NCBI GenBank assembly: GCA_009859145.1
Contig: VRVR01000041.1
Coordinates: 186,001 to 250,000, forward strand
Length of the DNA: 64,000 nt
Source of the DNA: Andalucia godoyi
Taxonomy: Eukaryota > Discoba > Jakobea > Jakobida > Andaluciidae
Direction of reading: 5' to 3'
Shown piece by piece: positions 9,470-19,106 of this stretch. The position numbers and the translations under genes were made by a program. Each line of letters starts with the position of its first letter. Position 1 is the stretch's first letter. Under the pieces are notes generated by a model. It was not told the DNA's origin. It was given only the letters and a program-made list of their open reading frames with translations, and searched no databases.

Positions 9470-9872
9470 CACGGACGACTGGCAAGACTCTTCCGTGCTT
9501 CAGTACCCGTCTCGGGAAAGAACAGAGAAGCCGTACAGCAGGCCTTGCGAAAAACGTGATTTTTTCCACGACGAGAGTTGAGACAAAACCTACGTTTTTT
9601 TTCCGTTGCATTCAAAAAAGGTTTCCTTTGTTGACGAGTTTGAACGCTTGGGTCTGTTCAGAAAAATTTCAAACCACGTGATTCTGCACTGCCCCGTCCC
9701 GAGTCTCAATACAATCGACGGATTGCGTGCTGGACGGAAAAGGAAATTTATTCATTGTATGGTTGAGTAAGCGGTTGAATTGATTCTTATGCCAAGGCAC
9801 ATAAATTTGAAACTGTTGTTATTGTTCTCTGCGTGCAAGTAGTTTTATGCGACAACATCAAGGTGAGCGTGA

Positions 9873-11078
9873 ATGACCGATTTTCACACACACGGCATTG
9901 TAGAGTCGCATGGGTCGCTACTTGCCGATTCGTATCCGACCTTTTATTTTAAGGGAGTTTTGGACGGGCTTGAAGTGACGAGTCGACTTGGCCAGTGCCA
10001 GCGGCTGGACGAATCTACTCTGGAGTTCCGCGGTCTGTTTACATATGCAGACCGGGAGTTTTCGCTTATTGTGATTGCAGAAGAGCGTGCAAATGACTCC
10101 TTTCTGGACTTCTACGGCACAGAGGTCGACAGCAGCGAGGGACTTGGGGACAGGCAGGACGGAGACTTTGCGAACGGCGATGATGTGGAAATGGGAGTGC
10201 ATCAGCACCCAAATGCAACCGACCTCGGACCTGGGTATGTTCGAGCTTCCAGTTTTATGGTTCCCACTTCGAATAGGACACAGCAGCAGCATACCGTGAG
10301 AGACGATCTGGAGCCGGAAGACCAGGACGCGGTGTCCGATACTGCATCACAGACAGATCTGAAGGAATCTCATTCGAAATTGTCAAATCGATCACTGACG
10401 ATCGATGTTGGTGAAAGTCCTGCTTCTCCAATGCCCCTGGAGGCCCCTATTGACTATGACCTGCCATGCCGACAGTATGATTTTCGGTTTTTCGCAAAAG
10501 CACTCGACGAAGACTTTATGCTGCAGTCGACAATTTTGAAGCCCAGAACGTACGCTGCTGGGCCACACTATGTGGTTTTGGATCTGAACATGGAGCTCTC
10601 GACGACGGTCTCGGCAGACGGTACCGGTGCGCGGCTTGTTGGATCCATGAGATGGTTTGAGGAGCCTCGATCGGTCGAAGGTGCGTGCTCCTTTGCTATC
10701 CAGCACAAATCCTACATGCGTCATATTGAGCCAGTCGCGAGCGAAATCGAGCGAACTCCACACGGTTGGAGAGTGCAGACCACCTATGTGCTCACGACCG
10801 GCGAGACATACGGACTCACGTTTGACGTGCCCTCGCTGCAGTCTGTTGCGTGGGGGCCCGAGGATCTCAACTTGACGCTTACGCACACGAAGGTGTCTGT
10901 TTCGAACGCGCTGGTTCCTATTACGATTGCGACGTACGCTGGCTGGAATGTGGAGGCAGAGGCCTTTTGTGATTCTAGGCAGGATTATCGGTTTCAGATC
11001 CAAGGTGAATTGAGCGATGGTGAAAAGGATTTCCGCAAGTTTGCTGCAATTTTGTTCGGCACCATGGAGCACTGGTGA
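9873..11078 (+). CDS. Unrecognised 401-residue protein
   Basis: Complete frame from an ATG at 9873 to TGA. The N-terminal ~75 residues and the C-terminal ~200 residues read as alternating beta-strand pattern (for example FRGLFTYADREFSLIVIAEE, GPHYVVLDLNMELSTTV, WRVQTTYVLTTGETYGLTFD). They are separated by an acidic, Ser/Asp/Glu-rich linker (about residues 85-185). No signal peptide or membrane segment. I do not recognise the family; a beta-sandwich or lipocalin-like fold would fit the strand pattern, but that is a guess. A short ATG-CGACAACATCAAG leader just upstream (9847) is followed by GTGAGC, so an extra 5' exon cannot be excluded. Confidence 0.7.
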   Translation: MTDFHTHGIVESHGSLLADSYPTFYFKGVLDGLEVTSRLGQCQRLDESTLEFRGLFTYADREFSLIVIAEERANDSFLDFYGTEVDSSEGLGDRQDGDFANGDDVEMGVHQHPNATDLGPGYVRASSFMVPTSNRTQQQHTVRDDLEPEDQDAVSDTASQTDLKESHSKLSNRSLTIDVGESPASPMPLEAPIDYDLPCRQYDFRFFAKALDEDFMLQSTILKPRTYAAGPHYVVLDLNMELSTTVSADGTGARLVGSMRWFEEPRSVEGACSFAIQHKSYMRHIEPVASEIERTPHGWRVQTTYVLTTGETYGLTFDVPSLQSVAWGPEDLNLTLTHTKVSVSNALVPITIATYAGWNVEAEAFCDSRQDYRFQIQGELSDGEKDFRKFAAILFGTMEHW

Positions 11079-11379
11079 TCCAAGACGACACCACGAGGCA
11101 GGAGAGACAAGGATAATTCAGGATCCATACCCTCATGGATACGCGTGTAGCGTTACATTTCCTTTCCGTCGTTGGAAAAAAAGAAAAAAACAAGAAGAAG
11201 AAGAAGAAGAAGATTTGTACATTAGCACAAGGCGCGAAGATTGTTGGTATTCGGCACGGTAATTTAAATAATCAAATGAAAATATTAAAGTAAGAGGGGT
11301 AAAAAAAATACTTAAATAAGATAAAAAGAAAAGGAGAAGCAAGATGGTGATGATGATTGCAGACTTAATCCGACGATGC

Positions 11380-12345
11380 TCATGGCTGGAGATGCAGCTC
11401 GATTATTTCCTTGGTGTATGGATGCGGAAAAGCGAGGAATGACGCAAGAAGCCCCATGCGGGTCTCTTCGACCAAATTTTCCCTGTTGATTCTGTGATAC
11501 AGAGTGCTGTAATAGTCAAAATTGTAATACGGATCTCGAACAATTGGAAATCCCGAGTCCGCGCTGTGAATGCGTATCTGATGGCTGCGACCAGTCAGCA
11601 ACTGCACCTCGAATCGCGCCGTTGCAGACGTCTCGTCAAACGATTTCAGCGTGAATACGGAAGACGCGATTCGCGGAGGCTGGTTGTCGGATCCTCGAGC
11701 CGACTTTCGAACACTTTCGTACAGCATGGTGTCCGGAAGAAAGGGATGGACGTTCCGGAACCGAGAGCGCAGAGACGTGCACCAGCACACCGAGCCTTCG
11801 TACCGATTCTCAAGAACCGCGCTCTTGAGTGCTTCCAGATGCGAGCACAGACTCGCGGTCTTCGTTTCCTGCAGCGACCTCCGAGCAAGAAAGGAGTCGA
11901 TCTGAACAGGAGTGCTCACGAGAGAGCGGGTCTCGAAGTCCCACAGAGAGCCTACCGTATGCGCGGACATGCTGCCTCGCACGCAATCATTCAAGTCGCA
12001 GTTTGCCGACCGTTTTCGCAGGAAGGGCACGTCGCAGTCCACTGTATACACCTTTTTCCACTGCCTGTTCATCAGGCTCTTCGCAAGTTCGGAGCACGTA
12101 GTCTTGTTGAATGCAACGCAGAGCAGGCCCGTCGTGTACTTGTCTAATCGATGCGGGAAAAACACATTTCGAAACCCGCACTCCTGGAGCGTGGACTCCA
12201 CAGACGGTGTGTTGGGAAATGCAGACTGCACCACAAGACCTGCCGGCTTCTCAACAACCACAAACGGGTCAGTAAACCAGTCTCCGTAGACTGCTCGGAA
12301 TGGAGGCGCTCGTTTCAAGGACCGTGCATGGCTTAGCACATACAT
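11380..12345 (-). CDS. RluA/RluD-family RNA pseudouridine synthase
   Basis: Predicted 321-residue synthase that converts uridine to pseudouridine in RNA. Visible: VVVEKPAGLVVQ (family motif), HRLDKYTTGLLCVAFNK with the catalytic Asp in HRLD, and TGRSHQIRIHSADSGFPIVRDP, the C-terminal RNA/uracil-site motif. Between them lies an insert of about 90 residues compared with bacterial RluD. It lacks the S4 domain. The start is the first ATG of the frame; three tandem copies of TGGGCAA precede it directly. Substrate (rRNA, mitochondrial RNA or tRNA) cannot be told. The gene converges on the unknown protein that ends at 11078. Confidence 0.88.
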   Translation of the reverse strand: MYVLSHARSLKRAPPFRAVYGDWFTDPFVVVEKPAGLVVQSAFPNTPSVESTLQECGFRNVFFPHRLDKYTTGLLCVAFNKTTCSELAKSLMNRQWKKVYTVDCDVPFLRKRSANCDLNDCVRGSMSAHTVGSLWDFETRSLVSTPVQIDSFLARRSLQETKTASLCSHLEALKSAVLENRYEGSVCWCTSLRSRFRNVHPFLPDTMLYESVRKSARGSDNQPPRIASSVFTLKSFDETSATARFEVQLLTGRSHQIRIHSADSGFPIVRDPYYNFDYYSTLYHRINRENLVEETRMGLLASFLAFPHPYTKEIIELHLQP

Positions 12346-12715
12346 TGCCCATTGCCCATTGCCCACGCACGTTTTTTTCACACACGCAAAAAGCACATTT
12401 CACACAAGCGCACACGTTTTTTCCGCACATGTATTTCCCATTGATCAGTCCTCAAGTGCTGTGTTGAGGCAGAGTTCACTACTCGTGTCTTCCGATCTCG
12501 AACAACACGCTGTGAAAATGGTGAAGATGCATGACTTTTCCCAGCACTTCTTCTTCTCTCCACTTCTCTGGCATCGTTTTTCAGTTATTCGTTTTTTCTT
12601 CCCCTCTTCATTTTCTTCTTCTTCCCCACAGTCTACAGTGTGTGTTTACTCTCGCTGGGGTGTACAGTTGGCGGTGCTTTGTGTCTCTCTACGCAGCACA
12701 GGAAAAATAAAAAAT

Positions 12716-12718
<3 letters not shown>

Positions 12719-12804
<86 letters not shown>
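12719..12804. repeat. (GA)n microsatellite in the GCN2 5' leader
   Basis: About 85 bp of near-perfect GA dinucleotides ending about 38 bp before the GCN2 start codon. Confidence 0.95.
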
Positions 12805-12808
<4 letters not shown>

Positions 12809-12841
12809 GAAGGAAGGAAGGAAGAAGAGAAAAGGTGAGAT

Positions 12842-15800
12842 ATGGCAGAGATTGAGCAGCAGCTGGAAGAGCTGGATGCAATGCTTGCCATCTACGACGC
12901 AGACATTCACGATGTGTCGCGAAAACCTCCTATATCTTACAGAATTCGACTGCGGTCTCGAGTCGATATTCCCAATGAGGCAGATCGGTGTTCGGTAGAG
13001 CTTCACATCAAGTACCACAAGCAATATCCGAAATTTGCAGCAAAGACGTTCATTGAACCGATCTACGGGCTGCGGAGCGAAGAATTGGAAGAATTGCGAC
13101 AGAATGCAAAGAACATGGCAGATGCAAGCGTACCGAATATTTGCGTGTTTGACATTATTGGAGTGGTGGAAAACTACCTGGATGAGCATCAGCGAGTTGT
13201 AGCGAGCTCGTTTCACGACGAAATGCTGCAGCTGCGGCAGAAGCGAGTGGAAGAAGAAGCCCAGAGAAAACAAAGGGAGCTAGAAGAAAGACAGCAAGCA
13301 ATGCAAAGAGAGATGATCCGCAAAGCAGAAGAGGAAGAAAAAATGGCAGTGCTGCAGAGAGAAACTGTCGAATCTGAGCTGAAGAAGAGATCGATGCTTG
13401 CGCTGGATAAGAAAATTTCTGTTCTTGGAAAGTCGCCTTCAGATGCACAATTTTCAGATGACTGGTCTTCAGACGAAGAGGAAGAGGATGAGGACGAGGA
13501 TGATAACTTCAACATGGACGATGATCAGTACGACGAAGACCGTCAGCGGTTTCTATCTGGAGATCGATCATTTGGCACAAGCGAAAGCAGCAGTCGCGGC
13601 GGCCGAAACATTGAGCAAAATGGTCTGGCGGACGACAAAGAAGATCGCGAAAATGAAGAGGATACGCTGTTTCCGTTCGAAGGAGAGGAATCGCCAAAGA
13701 AGGCTGCGATGCCGTCCTCGACTTCTGCAAAAGGTTCTCCCACCAAAGCAAGAACGTTTGGAAAGAGTTTCCTCATGGCGTCCGATTCAGACGATGATTC
13801 TGTCGACCAGCCAGGTGCTGCAGGAAGAGGAAAGACAAGTCTGATTCCCTTGAGCGGCGCTGGAAGCGAAGCCTCGTCGTGTACTTCTGAAGAAAGCTCG
13901 TCCCATAGCGTCAAAGGCCAACGGACCGCGACTTGCCCTAATTGCCACAGCGAGAATGACAGTGGGAATGCTGTTGATGACGAGGATGACGACGGACAAA
14001 TGGAAGAAGATGTCAGCAATCTAGGTAGTGACCAACCAGACGACGACGACGACGACGACGACGAAGAAGAAGATGATGATGACGACGGCGACGAGGACGA
14101 CGATGATGACGATGACGATGAAGAAGATGCGGATGCGGATACGGAGGACGATGCCAATGATGATAGAGTGTTGCATCCCATGCAACGGGCCCCGTCTTCA
14201 AAGTCAGAGGCACCCGTTGTAGAGGAATCCTGCGTTTTCCCGGGGAAGAGACAGCTTCAAAAGACGCTGACATCAGAGACGGAAGCCACTATCTCCTCTG
14301 ACCACTGGCTTGGTGCGCTGCTATCTCAGAAGCCTGCTGCGTCATCCAGCGCTGCCTCTCGTGGCGCAAGTGCTCGCGATCTCATGATGCTACACTTGTT
14401 GCGAAAGTTTGCTTCCGCATATCTTCCCGGCCACGCCAGTGCACTCCTTCAATTAGAATCGAAATTGGAAGCATTGGGTATCTTGAAAGTCGACAGAGCC
14501 ATGTTGAATTATGATGCTTTTACTCGCGAGTTCAAAAAGAGGTTCAGCAAGCAGATCAAGAACTCGCTGACGGAGGGTGTTACGTTTTCGGCCTTCTGGA
14601 ATCTGCCATTGGACAACACGGCCTCTCAAATCGGTACCAAGACTGTTTCGCGCTACTACACAGACTTTGAAGAAATTGAGTACATCGGGAAGGGCGCTTT
14701 TGGCCAAGTTGTCAAGGTCCGAAACAAACTCGACAATCGTTTCTACGCTATCAAGTGGGTCCGTCTGGATCCTTCGAGATCGAAGGAGAATCGAAAGATT
14801 TTGCGTGAAGTGCGACTTCTTTCCCGAGTCCAGCACAAGAACGTTGTGCGCTACTACAATGCTTGGATTGAAGGTGCTGCTGGCATTTTTGAGGAAGAAA
14901 ATGAGGACGACGACGACGACGACGACGACGAGAGTGACTCTGAGGGCGAGGAAGAATCAGTCAACGATTGGCTGGCTCCGCATTCGGGTTCAGCGTTGTC
15001 CAGCCCGTCGGTCAGTCGCAGAAGCTTGGCAAAGAAATCGACAGCGAAGAGCCAGAAGCATTGGCTTGATGAATCCGACGAGGAGGAGCCGGTTCGGAAG
15101 GATGAAGTCCAGGTGTTGTACATTCAGATGGAGTACTGTGCGAACAGGACGCTTCGACACTTGATTGATGATGGCGCGCTTGCGCAGAACGTCGATGAAC
15201 GGTGGCGACTGTTTAGACAGCTCTTGGATGCACTTGTGTACATTCATTCGATGGGGATCATTCACCGAGATCTAAAGCCCGCAAATATATTCTTTGACGA
15301 GCTGGGCGATCTCAAAGTTGGTGATTTCGGCTTATCGACGACGTTGCACGGTAAAAGACAGCATGTGGTGGAAACGAAGATTGGCTCGCAGGGATCGGAG
15401 GGTCTGTCGACTTCGGCGCCTTCTCGCACCTTTCTTGACGGTCGCTCGATGGCGTCCCTCGTATCCGATTCCACGTCGGTGCAGCAGTCTCTGTCGGCGA
15501 ACGTGGGCACTTTTTACTACATGAGTCCGGAGCAGGTTTCAGGGTCCTACGATCAAAAAGTTGACATGTACGCATTGGGCGTGATATTTTTCGAAATGGT
15601 GATGCCTCCGTTTGGCACAGCCATGGAGCGGATGGATGCGCTGACGAAGCTGCGGGATGTTGTCAATGGGCCTCGGCTCCCCGGAATGTTCCAGGAGAAT
15701 CACCCCGTGGAAGCGAAGGTCATCCTACTGCTCGTGCAAAAGGATTCGAAAGATCGACCGAGTGCCCTGGTCATGCACCAATCTCCATTTATACCTCGGG

Positions 15801-18736
15801 CAGTAGAGAATGAGCATTGGTTGGAAATCTTCCGCTCCATTGCAAATCCAGATGCTCCCCTTTACAGACGCATTATCCGCACCCTGTTTGCGTCACCAGC
15901 TGTTGGGCAGCGGTCCGCGAACTACCCATCTCCTTTCGCGCTGTCGGTCTCGCAGTTGCAGAGTGCAGTGGCGTCTGTTCAGCGGGAACTGCAAACGAGT
16001 CATGCCCAAGATCTTGCGTATGAGGTGTCGGATTCAGCGGTGGCCCGCCAACGGAAACAGATTTCCATGGACGCCTTCTCATCGGATCGAGCCCGCATTC
16101 AGGACGTTCTTGTGCAGACTCTCGAAGCAGAGTGGAAGCGCCATTGTGCGACCCTGACGGAAGTCTCCCCTTTTGTCCCGAGAAACCAGCTGACGAATGA
16201 CATTTGCGCGGATGCTCCGGAACTGATGGATCACATGGGAACGATTGTATATGTAGCCCCAGATCACGTGACGCCGATGGCAAGGTTCCTGGCCAGGAAT
16301 ACTGGAACTTCGTATCTCCGACGATTTGTGACAGCTTCGGTTCTGTCGAAGAACCAGAACGGGGGACAGCCTGGAAGACAGCTTGTCTCCACTATGGATC
16401 TTGTGCTCCCGCCTGTTGATACCTTGGCGGACAACGACGATCATGCTGGGCAAGATGTTGGAGATTTGGAATGCGAAATGTTGTCCTCCATGCTCTTGCT
16501 TTTTGGAGAGCGGTTCTCCGGGGTTCTGAATGGCGAATTTGTGGTTAAAGTCAACCATGTAGGCATCTCAGAGGCGCTGTTGGCGTCATGCAACTTTCCT
16601 CCTGGTGTATGGCCGTTTGTAAGCACCGTGTTGCACCAATTTGGATCGGTCGTTTGCGACTGGGGCACGCACGTCGCCATCACTTCTCTCTCGACTCCTC
16701 AATCTACGACTGCTGGCGCAGTTCCAACTGGGCTGGCTTGGGCTCGGGCAACGTTGCTCGACGACAAGCAGTGCGAGGCCAAGTCCGTGGATGATTTGCT
16801 GTCCATCGTGGGCTTGCTGTTGCCAGTATTGAATCGACGAAACAAAAAGCGGCTGGATTTTGTGAAGGATTTTAAGCGTCCCCGCAGTTTGCATGCGGAG
16901 GATCTCGACGTTTTCGCTGGGGAAGACGACGACCATTTTCAGGAAAGATTGAAGGCCGAGAAGGAGTTCGAACTGGAGCTCATTCAGATACTTTCACGGG
17001 CGATCCCCCGCTGCAAGGCGTCTGTTTTTGACTCCGTTCTCCGTGTGATGGAGGCGAGGGATGTTTTGTTTTCTCTGATTCCGCATCGTCATCGCATTTT
17101 CGTGGAGTTTGATCCTTTAATCATCGCCGACGTCCGCCGATTTTGTGGCGTGTTCTTCATAGCCGGTCAAATGATGTCTTCTTCATCAACGTCTGTGCGT
17201 AATCCCAAACGAGGGGCGTCTGTACTTTCTGCTCCTCCTGACGCTCCGGTTCCCCATACGCTGTTTTCGCCATCCAATAGAGCCGTGCAATCCAAAATCC
17301 GCGCGTCGAGCGTGTCTGCCCGTTCGGTTCAGTCTGCTGTCGCCCCTGCTACCACCCCATGGGGCTTGTGGGAACAGCGGCGATTCTTTCCGTTTGTGTT
17401 TTCTGCGAGGTACGATCGGCACATTCAACGCTTCTCCTTTGGATATGACAGGCTGCTGTCCGCATGCGCAACTTCGCAGCAAATGTTCGCTCCGCTGTTG
17501 AATTCTGTGCAGCGAGCGATGTGTCTCTCAGTGAATGTAGATGCCTTGTTCCGTGCGTTCGCTTTCCGTGCGCAGTTTTCCGATTCGCCTTTCCGCATGC
17601 TGTCTTTGCTGACGCAGCAAACGCGTGTGTCCCCCCTGGCGTCCGTTGTGGTCACATCCACGGAAACGACGTCAAGCGATGCAACGGTTAGTTTTGCCAC
17701 TGCTCTGCAGCGACTTCGTGTTGCCGTTCCGTTCTGGCAATTGTCTCTGCGTGTTTGCGTCCACGAAACAATGTCGGACGATACTCGCCTGCTATTCGAT
17801 GTTGCGTACCACAAAATGCATGCACAGATCATTATTCGCTGCGCTGCGTCCGAGTCCCCGAACATGCACAATCTTCTTGTGCATGTTTCTGGGGAAAAAG
17901 CAGTTATTGCACTTAATCCTTCGAGCGTTGCAGAATTTGTGTGCCGGAATTTGGCGTTCCGATTGTCCAAAGATCTGTCTTACGGAGATGCGTCATCGGT
18001 TCCGTATCACTTGACCACACTGTGTCCAGTTGTTTTTCCTGCTTCACCGAGCCTGTTCTCACCTCCCGCCGATGCATTTGGGGCGTCGTCTGCTGCAGCA
18101 TCCAGCGGCGCATCTTCTTCTGCCTCCTCTCTGTCCACATCTGGTGCAATGTCATCTTCGCAAAATGCAATTTCTTCCACCACGTCCTCCGCAGCATCTG
18201 CAGTGTCGTTCGCCGTGTCCATTAATGTGTTGGATCCATCCGGCCCGGTCGATGTCCCCATTCCAACGCACCAGTATCAGCGAGAGATCAAGCAATCAGT
18301 GGTCGCTACTCTCAAGAGCATGGGCGATACGCAAATCGATGCTGTTCAATGTCCTATGGTGTCTCCGTTTCTTCTCCACCAAATTGCGTTTGTTGTTCGC
18401 TCGTTCCCCAAAGAAACGGAAGACGTTGTGTGCAAGAAAGCCTCGCAATTAGCGCAGCAAATCCTGAGTTCTGCGAACACGCCCAACCAATCCGTACTTC
18501 CAAAGGAGCGTGATCGCATTTTGGGCCCTGCAATCGGTCTGATTGTTCACTACCAGCAACAGGAGGCCAAAGACAAGCGAAAACGAGAGAAGTCTCAACG
18601 GCCTCCAGTGGATGGCTACGCCGAGATCGCATCGTTGTTGTGGAGGGCTGCAAATGTTCGACGAATGCGAGGAATCTGGGTTGTCTGTGGCCCGCAGAGA
18701 TCCGTGGAGTACGTGAACTTGCAATCATTGGCTTGA
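12842..18736 (+). CDS. GCN2: eIF2-alpha kinase GCN2
   Basis: 1964-residue single-exon gene. Order: N-terminal RWD domain (about residues 1-120; binds GCN1 in other eukaryotes); a charged helix; a long acidic low-complexity region (about 205-450, with runs of Asp/Glu near 14035-14150); a protein kinase domain (about 605-985) with glycine loop GKGAFGQVVKV, AIKWV lysine, HRDLKPANIFF, GDFGLS and TFYYMSPE, carrying an acidic insert after YNAWIEG (about 679-755) as in eIF2-alpha kinases; then a histidyl-tRNA-synthetase-like region (from about 1000; VYVAPDHVTPMARFLARN is the motif-2-like element) and a C-terminal anticodon-binding-like part. GCN2 phosphorylates eIF2-alpha on uncharged tRNA or stalled ribosomes. 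The pseudokinase domain usual between RWD and kinase is not evident. The start directly follows a (GA)n tract and gives a complete RWD domain. Confidence 0.95.
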   Translation: MAEIEQQLEELDAMLAIYDADIHDVSRKPPISYRIRLRSRVDIPNEADRCSVELHIKYHKQYPKFAAKTFIEPIYGLRSEELEELRQNAKNMADASVPNICVFDIIGVVENYLDEHQRVVASSFHDEMLQLRQKRVEEEAQRKQRELEERQQAMQREMIRKAEEEEKMAVLQRETVESELKKRSMLALDKKISVLGKSPSDAQFSDDWSSDEEEEDEDEDDNFNMDDDQYDEDRQRFLSGDRSFGTSESSSRGGRNIEQNGLADDKEDRENEEDTLFPFEGEESPKKAAMPSSTSAKGSPTKARTFGKSFLMASDSDDDSVDQPGAAGRGKTSLIPLSGAGSEASSCTSEESSSHSVKGQRTATCPNCHSENDSGNAVDDEDDDGQMEEDVSNLGSDQPDDDDDDDDEEEDDDDDGDEDDDDDDDDEEDADADTEDDANDDRVLHPMQRAPSSKSEAPVVEESCVFPGKRQLQKTLTSETEATISSDHWLGALLSQKPAASSSAASRGASARDLMMLHLLRKFASAYLPGHASALLQLESKLEALGILKVDRAMLNYDAFTREFKKRFSKQIKNSLTEGVTFSAFWNLPLDNTASQIGTKTVSRYYTDFEEIEYIGKGAFGQVVKVRNKLDNRFYAIKWVRLDPSRSKENRKILREVRLLSRVQHKNVVRYYNAWIEGAAGIFEEENEDDDDDDDDESDSEGEEESVNDWLAPHSGSALSSPSVSRRSLAKKSTAKSQKHWLDESDEEEPVRKDEVQVLYIQMEYCANRTLRHLIDDGALAQNVDERWRLFRQLLDALVYIHSMGIIHRDLKPANIFFDELGDLKVGDFGLSTTLHGKRQHVVETKIGSQGSEGLSTSAPSRTFLDGRSMASLVSDSTSVQQSLSANVGTFYYMSPEQVSGSYDQKVDMYALGVIFFEMVMPPFGTAMERMDALTKLRDVVNGPRLPGMFQENHPVEAKVILLLVQKDSKDRPSALVMHQSPFIPRAVENEHWLEIFRSIANPDAPLYRRIIRTLFASPAVGQRSANYPSPFALSVSQLQSAVASVQRELQTSHAQDLAYEVSDSAVARQRKQISMDAFSSDRARIQDVLVQTLEAEWKRHCATLTEVSPFVPRNQLTNDICADAPELMDHMGTIVYVAPDHVTPMARFLARNTGTSYLRRFVTASVLSKNQNGGQPGRQLVSTMDLVLPPVDTLADNDDHAGQDVGDLECEMLSSMLLLFGERFSGVLNGEFVVKVNHVGISEALLASCNFPPGVWPFVSTVLHQFGSVVCDWGTHVAITSLSTPQSTTAGAVPTGLAWARATLLDDKQCEAKSVDDLLSIVGLLLPVLNRRNKKRLDFVKDFKRPRSLHAEDLDVFAGEDDDHFQERLKAEKEFELELIQILSRAIPRCKASVFDSVLRVMEARDVLFSLIPHRHRIFVEFDPLIIADVRRFCGVFFIAGQMMSSSSTSVRNPKRGASVLSAPPDAPVPHTLFSPSNRAVQSKIRASSVSARSVQSAVAPATTPWGLWEQRRFFPFVFSARYDRHIQRFSFGYDRLLSACATSQQMFAPLLNSVQRAMCLSVNVDALFRAFAFRAQFSDSPFRMLSLLTQQTRVSPLASVVVTSTETTSSDATVSFATALQRLRVAVPFWQLSLRVCVHETMSDDTRLLFDVAYHKMHAQIIIRCAASESPNMHNLLVHVSGEKAVIALNPSSVAEFVCRNLAFRLSKDLSYGDASSVPYHLTTLCPVVFPASPSLFSPPADAFGASSAAASSGASSSASSLSTSGAMSSSQNAISSTTSSAASAVSFAVSINVLDPSGPVDVPIPTHQYQREIKQSVVATLKSMGDTQIDAVQCPMVSPFLLHQIAFVVRSFPKETEDVVCKKASQLAQQILSSANTPNQSVLPKERDRILGPAIGLIVHYQQQEAKDKRKREKSQRPPVDGYAEIASLLWRAANVRRMRGIWVVCGPQRSVEYVNLQSLA

Positions 18737-19106
18737 ACATTCTCGAAAATGAGAGAAAAACGGTAAAGAGGACAGAGCTGCATAAGCAATGTGCTTTGTT
18801 CTGAATGCCTTCTTCTTTTTCTCTTCTTGCACTTCTTTATTGTTACTACGATCACCTTTTCATTGTTGAGACCACGACGTGCAAAACACCATCGAGATTT
18901 CAAAAAAACAAAAAGCAACACGGAAAAAGGAAAAAGAAAAAGAAAAAGGAAAAAGAAAAAGAAAAAGAACGGGAGAAACAACAGCTACATGCACTACATG
19001 GAAGGAACAAAAAGGAAAAGGAAGGACGGGCATGCAAGGGGGAAACCCTGATAGAGGACAAGAACTCTCTGTCAAGAGAGTGGTGACGGCGCAGAACGAG
19101 TTTCCA

